Below are positions 9,160 through 16,272 of a DNA stretch of 64,000 bases, piece after piece. Each line of letters begins with the position of its first letter. Position 1 is the stretch's first letter. Source of the stretch: JACVRW01 sp034664125 (GTDB taxonomy: Bacteria; Actinomycetota; Thermoleophilia; Solirubrobacterales; Thermoleophilaceae). The notes under the pieces are model-generated. The model was not told the DNA's origin and did no database searches. It saw only the letters and a list, made by a program, of their open reading frames with translations. Location of the stretch: assembly GCA_034664125.1 (NCBI GenBank), contig JAXDIG010000054.1:62001-126000 (forward strand), read 5' to 3'. The translations under genes were made by a program, and so were the position numbers.

Positions 9160-9319
9160 CTGCCCGGCGGGCGGTACCCGACCGGCCGCTGGCTGTGTGA
9201 CGTGGCTCCGAGTGTGAGCACCATTTCTGTCGCGGCACGGGCCCGCCGGTACAAAGCTCCTACTCGACTCGCGGCTCCGCTTCCTCCCTCCTCCGGCGGG
9301 GCCCCAGGAGGTGTCCCCA

Positions 9320-9658
9320 ATGCAATACGCAGCCCATCTGCCCGCGCTTCCGTCTCGCCGGTCCGTCGCCGCGCCGGTGGTGGCGCTGGTGCTCGGAGCC
9401 GCCGCGGCCGTCGGCGGATACGCCCTGATCGACAATCAGGACGTAGTCCAGGCGACCGCCGACAAGGTCGTCTTCGTCGACACCCCCGGTCCCGGCGAGG
9501 GCGTGAGGGGCATCGACGACACGGCCAAGGCGGCGGCGATCGGCTCAGCGCCGACCAAGGTGGCTCCGTATCTCACGCACGGCTCCGCCCCCGCCTCCGA
9601 CGACGCCGAGCGCGCCAATCGGGACGACCCGCACTGGCCGGCCGCGGGGCTCCACTAG
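9320..9658 (+). CDS. Unknown membrane-anchored or secreted small protein
   Basis: 112 aa, not recognised. One hydrophobic segment lies at about residues 18-38 (VAAPVVALVLGAAAAVGGYAL). The remainder is polar and rich in Ala, Pro and Asp, with no cysteine. The ATG at 9320 is chosen over a GTG nine bases earlier because that GTG sits inside the Shine-Dalgarno AGGAGGTG. A hairpin terminator follows 35 bases after the stop. Probably a monotopic membrane protein with an external tail. Confidence 0.65.
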   Translation: MQYAAHLPALPSRRSVAAPVVALVLGAAAAVGGYALIDNQDVVQATADKVVFVDTPGPGEGVRGIDDTAKAAAIGSAPTKVAPYLTHGSAPASDDAERANRDDPHWPAAGLH

Positions 9659-9692
9659 TCCGACCCCCTGTACCCACGGGTCCGCAGGAACG

Positions 9693-9714
9693 CGCCCCCG
9701 CCTCGGCGGGGGCG
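9693..9714 (+). terminator. Hairpin terminator after the 112-aa gene
   Basis: A nine-base-pair perfect stem (CGCCCCCGC / GCGGGGGCG) with a four-base loop is followed by a weakly T-rich TCCTGCTTCTC. It separates the 112-aa gene from the 29-aa gene. Confidence 0.6.
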
Positions 9715-9799
9715 TCCTGCTTCTCGGACCGAAAAAGTGGGTAAAGGCTTCCCTGCTCCCGGCAAACCGGCCGGGGACCTGACTGGACAGGAGGCGTAC

Positions 9800-9889
9800 A
9801 TGGAGCTTGCCATTGCCGGCACCGGACTCGGAATAATCGGACTCTTGGTGGTCGTGCTGCTGGTGATCCTGATCCTCCGCGCGCTCTGA
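9800..9889 (+). CDS. 29-aa single-span membrane microprotein
   Basis: ATG at 9800, TGA at 9887-9889. The sequence begins MELAIAGTGLGIIGLL and continues with Val, Leu and Ile to RAL, so almost the whole protein is one transmembrane helix with a single basic residue at the C-terminal end. The Shine-Dalgarno CAGGAGG stands five bases before the ATG, one of the better ribosome sites in the window. The gene is flanked by a terminator upstream and a convergent gene downstream. Function unknown; regulatory membrane microproteins of this size are a reasonable comparison, but that is inference. Confidence 0.6.
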   Translation: MELAIAGTGLGIIGLLVVVLLVILILRAL

Positions 9890-9902
9890 GCGCCGGAGGC
9901 GG

Positions 9903-10274
9903 CTACTCGGGCAGTCCAGCGGCTCTGAAGGCCCCTCGCCTCGAGGAGTGACCCGCCGCGCGGACGATCTTCCCGCGCCTGACCCACACGATCGAGGCCC
10001 ATAGCGCGTCGAGCTCGATGCCGGTGTGCCGGAAGCGGCCAACCATGCGCTGCGTGGTGAGGACCCGCTCGTCGTCGACCTCCACGAGCTCCTCCAGCTC
10101 GATCCGCAGTTCGTCGATGGCGTCCCGGAGATCGCTCCACCACCTGCGCACGCCGTCGTGTCCGTGATACGGGCCGGTGATCGGAAACTCGGCGACGTTG
10201 TCGATCCGAACCTCCGCGCTGCAGAGGTCCGCTCCGGCATCGCCGTCCGCAAGGCGGCCGAACCACTGGCGCAC
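9903..10274 (-). CDS. SnoaL-like / NTF2-fold protein
   Basis: 123 aa. The layout (helical N-terminus VRQWFGRLADGD, then PITGPYHGHDGVRRWWSDLRDAI, and strands RVLTTQRMVGRFRHTG and ALWASIVWVRRGKIVRAAGH) is that of the SnoaL/NTF2 cone fold. Members act as polyketide cyclases, isomerases or ligand-binding proteins. No active-site assignment is possible by eye. The start is GTG at 10274. The gene belongs to the host side: the left attachment site of the integrated element begins about 70 bp upstream of it. Confidence 0.7.
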   Translation of the reverse strand: MRQWFGRLADGDAGADLCSAEVRIDNVAEFPITGPYHGHDGVRRWWSDLRDAIDELRIELEELVEVDDERVLTTQRMVGRFRHTGIELDALWASIVWVRRGKIVRAAGHSSRRGAFRAAGLPE

Positions 10275-10330
10275 TGTTTCGGCACTCGCGTGACATCGAG
10301 GGCTCAGTATCGCCGTCCGCGGCTGCCGGC

Positions 10331-10358
10331 GTGGTCAGTACGAATCAGTTCAAGAACG
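10331..10358 (+). other. attL: stranded 5' end of the original efp
   Basis: Read from the GTG at 10331 this stretch encodes V-V-S-T-N-Q-F-K-N, the conserved N-terminus of EF-P, and then departs from the family. Bases 10346-10358 (CAGTTCAAGAACG) recur exactly at 20080-20092 inside the intact efp start. The simplest reading is that the original efp was split here by site-specific integration, leaving its first codons behind. Confidence 0.8.
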
Positions 10359-10422
10359 TTCCCGTCGTACCACTCGACCAAACATCGGCCCTCCGTGCCG
10401 CCTCCTAGCGGCGTCGAGGCGT

Positions 10423-10743
10423 ATGCTGCGGAGGACCGTGATCACCGCGCTGCTGGTGGAACCTGGCAAGGAGTCGCAGGCGATGGCGCTCGCGCGGTCA
10501 ATTGGAGGCGACGTCAGATTGCTGACGCGTTCCGAGCCGGTGACCTTCGGCGGCGCGCAGATCGAGCCTCCGTACGTCCCAACTCCGCGCGACCAGCAGT
10601 GGATGCCGGACGAGGTGTACATCCTCGGGTGGACGCTCGGCATGTGGCAGTTGGGCGCGTACTACGGCGGCCGGGGCGGCGCGATCATCGGCCTAATCGC
10701 GGGCTGGCTGTACTCGCGGATCAAGCTGGCTCTGCGCGACTGA
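10423..10743 (+). CDS. Unknown protein with a glycine-rich hydrophobic segment (element cargo)
   Basis: 106 aa, not recognised. The first half resembles a small alpha/beta fold (VITALLVEPGKESQAMALARSI). The second half has a Gly-rich hydrophobic stretch (GAYYGGRGGAIIGLIAGWLY) at about residues 78-98 that could cross or dock to a membrane. ATG at 10423 is used. A GTG five codons later, with GGAGG three bases upstream, is an equal alternative. It is the first gene inside the left end of the element and is followed seven bases after its stop by the next gene. Confidence 0.55.
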   Translation: MLRRTVITALLVEPGKESQAMALARSIGGDVRLLTRSEPVTFGGAQIEPPYVPTPRDQQWMPDEVYILGWTLGMWQLGAYYGGRGGAIIGLIAGWLYSRIKLALRD

Positions 10744-10750
10744 TCCCGCC

Positions 10751-11077
10751 GTGGCCGACGAGCCGACCTTCACGGACGTGATCGACTGGCTGGCCGACCG
10801 CCAGGGCAGGAGCGTCTACGTCGAGGTGGGGATGCCCGACCCGACGATGGACTCGAACGATGCCATCGTGCTGGCGGTCCACGTCGAGCTGGACAGCGTG
10901 CGTGACGGCGTGGACGTGTCCCACGAACGCGGCATCGTCTACTTGCCTCTGGCGGGCATCGACTCCGACCGCAACCGCATCTACATCGACCGCGCGCGCG
11001 TCACCGAAATCCAGGTCAATCCGGGCGCGCTGCGGGTGTTCTTCCACGACTCGTTCTACGTCGCGTTCAGCGGCTGA
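10751..11077 (+). CDS. Unknown soluble protein (element cargo)
   Basis: 108 aa, acidic, not recognised. The sequence alternates hydrophobic strands and charged turns (AIVLAVHVELDSV, GIVYLPLAGI, RIYIDRARVTEIQV, ALRVFFHDSFYVAF), which suggests an all-beta or alpha/beta cytoplasmic fold. No signal peptide, membrane span or cysteine pair. GTG start seven bases after the upstream stop, so the two are probably co-transcribed. Confidence 0.6.
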   Translation: MADEPTFTDVIDWLADRQGRSVYVEVGMPDPTMDSNDAIVLAVHVELDSVRDGVDVSHERGIVYLPLAGIDSDRNRIYIDRARVTEIQVNPGALRVFFHDSFYVAFSG

Positions 11078-11105
11078 GTGCGGGCCGGATGTCCGGCTAG
11101 CGGCG

Positions 11106-11111
11106 TACCGT
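11106..11111 (+). promoter_or_regulatory. Candidate -10 box (TACCGT) for the 160-aa membrane gene
   Basis: The hexamer ends seven bases before the GTG at 11119 and no Shine-Dalgarno intervenes. It is the same leaderless arrangement seen in host genes. Confidence 0.35.
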
Positions 11112-11118
11112 CGAAGCC

Positions 11119-11601
11119 GTGTTTCGCGCGCGTGATCCGCTGCTCGTCCTCGGCCAGCTCCTGGCCGCTGGCGTAGGCACCCTCGCGGCCCTGGCGGCGA
11201 CGGGCTGGCCAGGTGGCCTCACTGGCGGGCTGGTCGGCCTGGCGGGCGCGTTCATCGGGCTCCTGATCGCGCTCGGCGTCGAGCATGTGGTGCGGCTGCA
11301 TCGAGAGGTGCGTCGGCTCCAGCACATCGAGCGCGAGAGCCAGGCTGGTCAGGAGCAGCGCGCCGAGGAGCGGCGGCTGTGGTCGTACCAGCTCGCGCTC
11401 GCGCGCCGTGAGTCGGCGATGAACGAGGTGTACTTCAAGGTCTACGCCGACGCCCACCTCGAAGCTGAAAAGACGGGGCAGGTGGTGCCCGGGGTGGCGA
11501 TGATCGCGCGCACACAGGTACACATGCAGGCCAAGGGCTTCGACAAGCCGCTGCCGCCCTTGGAGGAGTGGAAGGCACCTCCTCCCGGCCAGGCGCTCTA
11601 A
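11119..11601 (+). CDS. Unknown two-span membrane protein with coiled coil (element cargo)
   Basis: 160 aa, not recognised. Two hydrophobic segments lie at about residues 8-30 (LLVLGQLLAAGVGTLAALAA) and 33-54 (GLTGGLVGLAGAFIGLLIAL). They are followed by a charged helix of about 50 residues (VVRLHREVRRLQHIERESQA onward) with coiled-coil character, then a polar tail ending in Pro-rich sequence. This geometry fits a membrane anchor with a cytoplasmic coiled coil. The 216 bp after it hold no gene that I can support. Confidence 0.6.
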   Translation: MFRARDPLLVLGQLLAAGVGTLAALAATGWPGGLTGGLVGLAGAFIGLLIALGVEHVVRLHREVRRLQHIERESQAGQEQRAEERRLWSYQLALARRESAMNEVYFKVYADAHLEAEKTGQVVPGVAMIARTQVHMQAKGFDKPLPPLEEWKAPPPGQAL

Positions 11602-11817
11602 CGCTCAGAACGGCAGACGAGAGCAGCCATCCACGGCCTCGGCACGGCGCAGCCTCGGAGCAGCTTCGATGCTCCGCTGCTGCGGCTGGCGAAGGAGCTA
11701 GTCCCAGCCTCTAACTGGTGAGCCCCACCACAGCCAGGGGCACGCCCTGATCCACCGGCTGAGCGTGTGCGGTGGGACGCGTTGCGGTCGTGGACGCGGC
11801 TCCGACAACCACGCCCA

Positions 11818-12179
11818 TTAAGGCTGAAGCCGCTCGGCCTCGCGCACCAGCGCCTCCAGCCCAGCAGCCGGATCAGGGTCCGGCCAACGCAGCGCGTGGT
11901 ACGTCGGGTCCTCGGCCGCACGCAGCCCGTCGCCAGCGGCAGCCAGCCTCACCAGGCGCTCATCCTCCAGCGGAAGCCGTTGCACGTAGGCGAACTGGCG
12001 CGACCGGTGGATGCCGTGGTCGAAGCTGAAGGCGGCCATCGCCTCGCAGGCGTCGGCCATGCGGTGCAGCAGGTGGGCGCGCGCCTCGGACGGGTCGATG
12101 GCTCGTTGTACCCACTGCGGGCGCTAGTGGAGCGCGGTACTCGGCGTGGGCGCAGCAGGATCGGCAGCGTCTCGCTCAT
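11818..12179 (-). pseudogene. Unknown protein with an apparent frameshift (element cargo)
   Basis: An ATG at 12179 overlaps the stop of the RNase-H-like gene (ATGA), a strong sign of translational coupling. Its frame reads MSETLPILLRPRRVPRS and then becomes unnatural. The neighbouring frame continues from about 12120 as a plausible protein (QRAIDPSEARAHLLHRM, then FDHGIHRSRQFAYVQRLPLE) to a stop at 11818. One extra C at the run 12119-12121 would join them into about 120 aa. Either true decay or a sequencing indel. Function not recognised; the restored protein looks helical and soluble. Confidence 0.5.
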
Positions 12180-12562
12180 ACAACGTCCCTCCCCAGCTCA
12201 TCGGCGCGCGTGTTCTCCTCGCGGGGGACCCACTTGAACTCGACGTGCTCGAAGCGCTCGGCCAGCTTCAGCGCCTCGGCGTGCAGCGGCTTCAAGTGGG
12301 CGGCCTTCACCTTCCACTCGCGTCGGGCCTGTTGGATGACCAGCATCGAGTCCCCCCGCACGGTCAGGTGCGTCACTCCTCGCTCAAGCGCGAGCCGCAA
12401 CGCCAAGATCAGCGCGTTCCACTCGGCCGTGTTGTGCGTGCCGTTGGCATACCGCTCGACGTGCTCGACGTGGATGTCCGGTCCATCGACGTGGGCGGCG
12501 GCGCGGACCGGGCCGGGTGCCTGTCCTCCACCGTCGAAGTGTGCGATGCCGTACACTCTCAC
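12176..12562 (-). CDS. RNase HI-like (RVT_3) protein
   Basis: 128 aa. It has the RNase H fold with the acidic residues of the active site in order: AHFDGGG near residue 9, NTAEWNALILALR (Glu), RGDSMLVIQ (Asp) and EENTRADELGRD (last Asp). Length is close to the minimal single-domain form. Such proteins cleave RNA in RNA-DNA hybrids, although stand-alone RVT_3 proteins are not all tested. GTG at 12562 has AGAAGGTG upstream. It lies between two apparently frameshifted genes on the same strand and is coupled by ATGA overlap to the downstream one. Confidence 0.8.
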   Translation of the reverse strand: MRVYGIAHFDGGGQAPGPVRAAAHVDGPDIHVEHVERYANGTHNTAEWNALILALRLALERGVTHLTVRGDSMLVIQQARREWKVKAAHLKPLHAEALKLAERFEHVEFKWVPREENTRADELGRDVV

Positions 12563-12647
12563 GCGTTCACCTTCTCGTCTTGTCGGCTATCGGCGACCTG
12601 ACGTTGAGTGGCAGCCTGTGCAACGGGAACGACCCGCGCAGACCGGA

Positions 12648-13015
12648 CTAACGAGTGCGTCGGTCGAGCCAGTCGTGCAGCAGCCGGGCTTCCGCGTCGA
12701 GGCCGTGGCGGTCGCAGACTGCACGAGCGACTGCGCGCCGCTGTCGGCAGCGTGACCCGGGAGAGCGTTGAGGGCCGCCAGCGCGAGCTGCGCTTCGCTG
12801 GCCGGGAGGCGGCACTGCAAGCAAAGGCGGGCGTGCCACCGTGGCACTCCGCGCTCGAAGCGGGCGGGCTCCAAGTCGCGCGCGAGCAGCAGCAGCGCGA
12901 GGCCGTCAGCTGGCGGGACCGTCGGCAGCTCGGCGGCGAGCGTCCACGCCTGCATGAAGCTGCGTCGCGCAAGCGCACGCTTGAACTGGCTGTAGACGCC
13001 GCCTTGCGAGGTCAC
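12648..13015 (-). pseudogene. Unknown helical protein with an apparent frameshift (element cargo)
   Basis: Starting at 13015 the frame reads MTSQGGVYSQFKRALARRSF and continues as a natural-looking helical repeat (WTLAAELPTVPPADGLALLL, ARLCLQCRLPASEAQLALAA) up to LNALPG. After that the adjacent frame carries a natural end (AVARAVCDRHGLDAEARLLH, then DWLDRRTR) to a stop at 12648. One extra G in the run at 12756-12761 would restore about 122 aa. Function not recognised. It is upstream of the RNase-H-like gene by 85 bp and probably in the same operon. Confidence 0.5.
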
Positions 13016-13152
13016 GAACGCATGTTCGCATGCGCCATCGCATAGGGTCGCCGCATAACCTTCGATGAAGCTGCCGCTGCGCTGCGCGATCTCGTCGGGG
13101 GAGGGAACGCGTGGACTTCCGAGCGAAGAGCGCGCGGGGTGGCGGCGAGGAA

Positions 13153-13354
13153 ATGACCGACACGAATCTCATGGCCTTCGTGGACGAGGACGCCATCCGG
13201 CTGGAGGTCACGGAGCCTTCGGGGTGGCGCGCGACGATCTCGCGCGACGACTTCGATGACGCCCGATTGGATCGACTCGGAGGGGGCGCGCGTACTGCGC
13301 GTGACCTATGGCGGTGGGCACACGGTGGAGGTCACAGAGCCGGGGCTGAGTTAG
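13153..13354 (+). pseudogene. Unknown small protein with an apparent frameshift (element cargo)
   Basis: From the ATG at 13153, which has GGCGAGGAA upstream, the frame reads MTDTNLMAFVDEDAIRLEVT and on through EPSGWRATISRDDFDDA. Past the C run at 13262-13264 the neighbouring frame gives DWIDSEGARVLRVTYGG and ends VEVTEPGLS before TAG at 13352. Removing one C would yield a 66-67-aa protein with an internal echo of EVTEP near both ends, suggesting a duplicated beta motif. Not recognised. Confidence 0.5.
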
Positions 13355-13432
13355 CGCCGCTCAGTACATCACCGTGCCGCCCTGCCGTGGCACGGTGGCA
13401 CCCTCCGACTTAGGAGCGGCGGCACATGCTTG

Positions 13433-13978
13433 TCAAGAGCCGCACGCTTGCGCGCCCCACGCCGCGGTCGAGGTGGTGCGCTGGTCGCGTACGCGGTTGA
13501 TGAGCTTGACAAGGCGAGCGATCTCGTCGTCGTTCTGGTCACGCAGTGCGACGACGAGACGACGCTCCAGCGCGACAATCTGCGCGTTCTGCCCTATGTA
13601 CTCGCGATACGCGCTCGCATCCTCGGGCGGCGGTTGTACCGCCGCAAGCTCACGTGTTTCCTGCTGGTTCCGTGGGTCGTTCAGCGCCGCCTCGGTTAAG
13701 TCGGCGAGGCGGTCGTAGTCAGCGGATTTCTCCGCTTGATCGATGCGGTCGCTGTACTCGCGATCCTGCCGGTCGTTCCCGCGCTTGCAGATCGCGTCGG
13801 TCTGCTGGACGAACTGAGCGTGGGTCAGCGTGTCCGTGGCAGTGGTCTGATCGGACTGCGACTCAGACTTGGGCGTAACCGCTTGCTGCTGAGGCGCTGG
13901 CGTGGAATCGCCGCCGCCACCACAGCCGCTCACCAAGGCGAGGGCGAGCACGGTGATGGTCAGGGCAACACACCGCAT
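13433..13978 (-). CDS. Unknown lipoprotein (element cargo)
   Basis: 181 aa. The N-terminal signal (RCVALTITVLALALVSGC) ends in a lipobox with the modified Cys at about residue 19. A Ser/Thr/Gln-rich linker follows, then a charged helical domain with two cysteines (DAICKRGND and the C-terminal QACGS) that may pair. Likely anchored to the outer face of the cytoplasmic membrane. Similar lipoproteins of unknown role are common in this group. ATG start at 13978. Confidence 0.65.
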   Translation of the reverse strand: MRCVALTITVLALALVSGCGGGGDSTPAPQQQAVTPKSESQSDQTTATDTLTHAQFVQQTDAICKRGNDRQDREYSDRIDQAEKSADYDRLADLTEAALNDPRNQQETRELAAVQPPPEDASAYREYIGQNAQIVALERRLVVALRDQNDDEIARLVKLINRVRDQRTTSTAAWGAQACGS

Positions 13979-14019
13979 TCAGCGACAGCGTACGGGTGGA
14001 ACCCGATGGACCGCCCGCG

Positions 14020-14233
14020 TCAGACGATGGCGTCCGCGGCAAGGAAGGCGACCACAACCAGAGCGAGGAGTACGAAGCCGAGGAACCCGCCGTAGACCAA
14101 CCCCAGCACCGTGTGCATGTACAGCTCGAGGCGCGGGCCGTTCGTCACCGTCGCCCCGCATCCCGTAGCCCAGTCCGAAGGCGCTGCCGAGGATCGCGCC
14201 TCCAGGAATCAGGTATGGCAGATACTCGATCAC
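14020..14233 (-). pseudogene. Two-span small membrane protein with an apparent frameshift
   Basis: From a GTG at 14233 the frame reads MIEYLPYLIPGGAILGSAFG and on to LGYGM, a first membrane span. After the G run (plus-strand 14154-14157) the neighbouring frame continues TNGPRLELYMHTVLGLVYGG and FLGFVLLALVVVAFLAADAIV to a stop at 14020, a second span. Deleting one base would give about 70 aa. A GTG inside the second frame could alternatively start a separate single-span protein. Not recognised. Confidence 0.5.
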
Positions 14234-14564
14234 GGCGCAGGCGAATGTACCCGTGCCACCGTGGCAGCGCTAGTCGAGCCCGAGGCCAGGACCGGCGAGG
14301 CTTGGCCTGGTGGGGATCGGCAAGACGAGGAGCTGGGCGGGGTGCTGCGGTGGCACTTGTGGCACCCCTCCAGCTCTTACCCGGGCACGTTGCGCGCCCC
14401 TCCTACGCGATTGCTCCTCATGATCCAAACCCGGTACGACGCATGTAACCCCTCGCGGGAACACTCCGCTGAGCACACACTGATTACGCAATCCAAGTAG
14501 ATCATGTGGGACGCGGCAGAGTAAGCTCGCCCCCGTCCACATCGACCTGACAGGAGGGTTTGCA
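14234..14564. other. Non-coding stretch in the element
   Basis: I see no supportable gene in these 331 bases. The stretch carries two copies of the element's GTGGCAC/GTGCCAC motif: an inverted pair near 14253-14266 (GTGCCACCGTGGCA) and a direct pair near 14350-14366 (GTGGCACTTGTGGCAC). The last 15 bases are the ribosome site of the next gene. Confidence 0.5.
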
Positions 14565-14969
14565 ATGGAAGTCGCCGAGATCGTCGACTCAGTGCAGCAG
14601 CTCCCGAGTGACAAGGCGCGGCAGGAGGCTGTTGCGAGCGTTGTCGAAGCACTAGGTCCGGAGAGCGGGTCTCAGGCGGTCACGCAATCGCTCGCAGCGC
14701 TGCCTGCCGACAAAGCGAAGGATGCGGTCGCCGCTGCCGGGCTTGTAGGTCAATTGGGTCGGGTCGCCGCGAAAGACATTGCCTTCCTGTGGAAGCTCGT
14801 GATCGGGGGCTTTGTGGCGCTCCTGCTCGGGGGCACGGTGCTCGTGTTCGTTCTCGTCCTTTCAGGTGAGAGGACGGAGGTCATCGCACCGTTGGTCACG
14901 GGCGCTCTCGGCGTGCTCGCGGGGCTCCTGGCCCAGAGCCCGACTCAGAGTTCTGGAGGGACTGGCTAA
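14565..14969 (+). CDS. Unknown two-span membrane protein (element cargo)
   Basis: 134 aa. The soluble N-terminal half (about 75 residues) has two similar helical units with DKA in each (LPSDKARQEAVASVVEALG and LPADKAKDAVAAAGLV), an internal repeat. It is followed by two transmembrane segments at about 83-105 and 112-126. The Shine-Dalgarno ACAGGAGGG lies seven bases before the ATG and is strong. The soluble part is probably cytoplasmic. Not recognised. Confidence 0.65.
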   Translation: MEVAEIVDSVQQLPSDKARQEAVASVVEALGPESGSQAVTQSLAALPADKAKDAVAAAGLVGQLGRVAAKDIAFLWKLVIGGFVALLLGGTVLVFVLVLSGERTEVIAPLVTGALGVLAGLLAQSPTQSSGGTG

Positions 14970-15429
14970 GAGCCACGGCGACACAAGCCACGGCGACATA
15001 CCTACGCCCGCCGCGTTGTAACGGTCATGCCAGTGACACCGGGCCGAGCTGGCCGTGGCACGTGCAACCGTTCGCCTTTCATCGAACTGACGGCGACGAT
15101 GCGGCGGCAGCGCGGGGGAGGAGTGGCACCGTGACACTCCTGAGCTGGTGCGGTGTGACAGTGCCACCGTGGGATGCGGACACATGCCCTCCCCACTACA
15201 CCGCGCCGGGACTGGGCTGGCGAGCTGACGCCGGGCGCTTCACTGCACCCGTTCGCCTGCTGCAACCCGGCCGGGTTCCGGTTGCCCCGGTGGCACGGTG
15301 GTGCAGGGGGTACCAACCCCTAGCGGCACCCGGGCTCGCGGTGAAAATCCGGCTCCGACCCGTACGGCCTCGACAGCGACGGGGACGGCGTGGCGTGCGA
15401 GTGATGTCGAATCGCACGGGATACCCAGC
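14970..15429. other. Non-coding stretch with repeats in the element
   Basis: No intact gene is seen in these 460 bases. The stretch holds a two-copy tandem repeat of AGCCACGGCGACA with period 15 (14971-14998), several GTGGCAC or GTGCCAC motifs (near 15050, 15120, 15165 and 15290), and the relic of an Excalibur motif (15357-15404). Confidence 0.5.
15357..15404 (+). pseudogene. Relic of an Excalibur calcium-binding domain
   Basis: One frame encodes DPYGLDSDGDGVACE followed by TGA. This is the DxDxDGxxCE signature that ends Excalibur domains of secreted proteins. The same frame is closed 15 bases upstream by TGA at 15342. A neighbouring frame reads GENPAP just before, so a lost base at about 15355 may be involved. 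No signal peptide or rest of the domain is found upstream, so this is probably a gene remnant. Confidence 0.5.
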
Positions 15430-15888
15430 ATGACGCTTGAGGAAGCGGCCATATGGGGAGCACTCGGCGGTGTCGTTTGGGGTGCCTCGCAGTGGGCGGG
15501 GGCGTTTGGCAGGGGGTATGCGCCGAACGTAGCCATCGTCTTGGGTTCGTTGGCGGCGGATGGCTTCTACGGCGCGGCCGTGGCGGCGATTTTTCTCAAA
15601 GGCACCGACGCGCCCCACGCGGCAGCCATCTTCGTTGGCCTGGGCGCTTCCGCATCGTTTACGACGTTACTTGAGTCCTTCGTCGCCAGGGTCGTGACCG
15701 CTGTGGACGACGACGCGGAGCCCGAGCCCGCGACACCTCCCGAACCGAGCGACACCGTGGGGCAGGCCCGCGAGCCTGGTCCATCTTGGATCAACCGAGC
15801 CTCAGGTTGGTTCACAACGGAGCGGATCAACATGTTTGTGGGCATGGGCGGCCTTGTGATCGCCCTCATAACCCTCGTGTCGAAATGA
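15430..15888 (+). CDS. Unknown membrane protein (element cargo)
   Basis: 152 aa with the ATG at 15430. Hydrophobic segments lie at about residues 6-22 (AAIWGALGGVVWGASQWAG), 30-52 (NVAIVLGSLAADGFYGAAVA) and 58-75, and a C-terminal span (MFVGMGGLVIALITLV) lies at about 133-148. Between them is an acidic, Pro-rich loop (DDDAEPEPATPPEPSD). An in-frame extension upstream exists but overlaps the Excalibur relic. Its stop overlaps the ATG of the next gene (ATGA), so the two are coupled. Function unknown. Confidence 0.65.
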   Translation: MTLEEAAIWGALGGVVWGASQWAGAFGRGYAPNVAIVLGSLAADGFYGAAVAAIFLKGTDAPHAAAIFVGLGASASFTTLLESFVARVVTAVDDDAEPEPATPPEPSDTVGQAREPGPSWINRASGWFTTERINMFVGMGGLVIALITLVSK

Positions 15889-16250
15889 CGGAGACTGCTG
15901 CCGAGTTCATCGAGCGCTGCAAGCGCGACCTCCCGAATCGCAAGGTGTACGCGAAGGACATCGGCCGTGGCGGCCGTTTCGTCTGGAAGCGTGAGGCGGT
16001 GACACTTCGGCCGCAGGCGAACTATCCCTCCAAGGTGTTCATGCTCGAACGCCTCTGCCTCGAACGGGTCGAGGGCGAGCGCCTACGCGCGGAGGGCGCG
16101 CAGGTGGGCGACCGCGAGTACCGCGTGGGTTACTACGTCATTGCGAGGTCAGGCAAGTGGTGGTGGGGCCAGTACGCCGCGCTGATCCCCGAAGACGACT
16201 TCGGACCGTTGCTTCAGCAGGCGCGGGACGAGGGCACGCTGCTGCACTGA
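15885..16250 (+). CDS. Unknown soluble protein, translationally coupled to the upstream membrane protein
   Basis: 121 aa, basic. Landmarks are IERCKRDLPNRKVYAKDIG, VFMLERLCLERVEGER and the C-terminal VGYYVIARSGKWWWGQYAAL followed by IPEDDFGPLLQQARDEGTLL. The Trp cluster and the PEDDFGPLL end look conserved, and I have the impression of similar uncharacterised actinobacterial proteins, but I cannot name a family. No membrane span. The ATGA overlap and the 22-bp gap to the next gene place it in a three-gene unit with two membrane proteins. Confidence 0.65.
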   Translation: MTETAAEFIERCKRDLPNRKVYAKDIGRGGRFVWKREAVTLRPQANYPSKVFMLERLCLERVEGERLRAEGAQVGDREYRVGYYVIARSGKWWWGQYAALIPEDDFGPLLQQARDEGTLLH

Positions 16251-16272
16251 CCGAGTTGGGATAGACCGCCGG

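Noticed and set aside
13111..13413. An uninterrupted 100-aa protein at this position
   Set aside because: Its C-terminal third is compositionally unnatural, while the next frame gives a natural end to TAG at 13352-13354. A frameshifted shorter gene from 13153 explains the data better.
14971..14998. CRISPR or microsatellite array
   Set aside because: There are only two copies of a 13-base unit, too short and too few. No CRISPR-like repeat-spacer structure was seen anywhere in the window.
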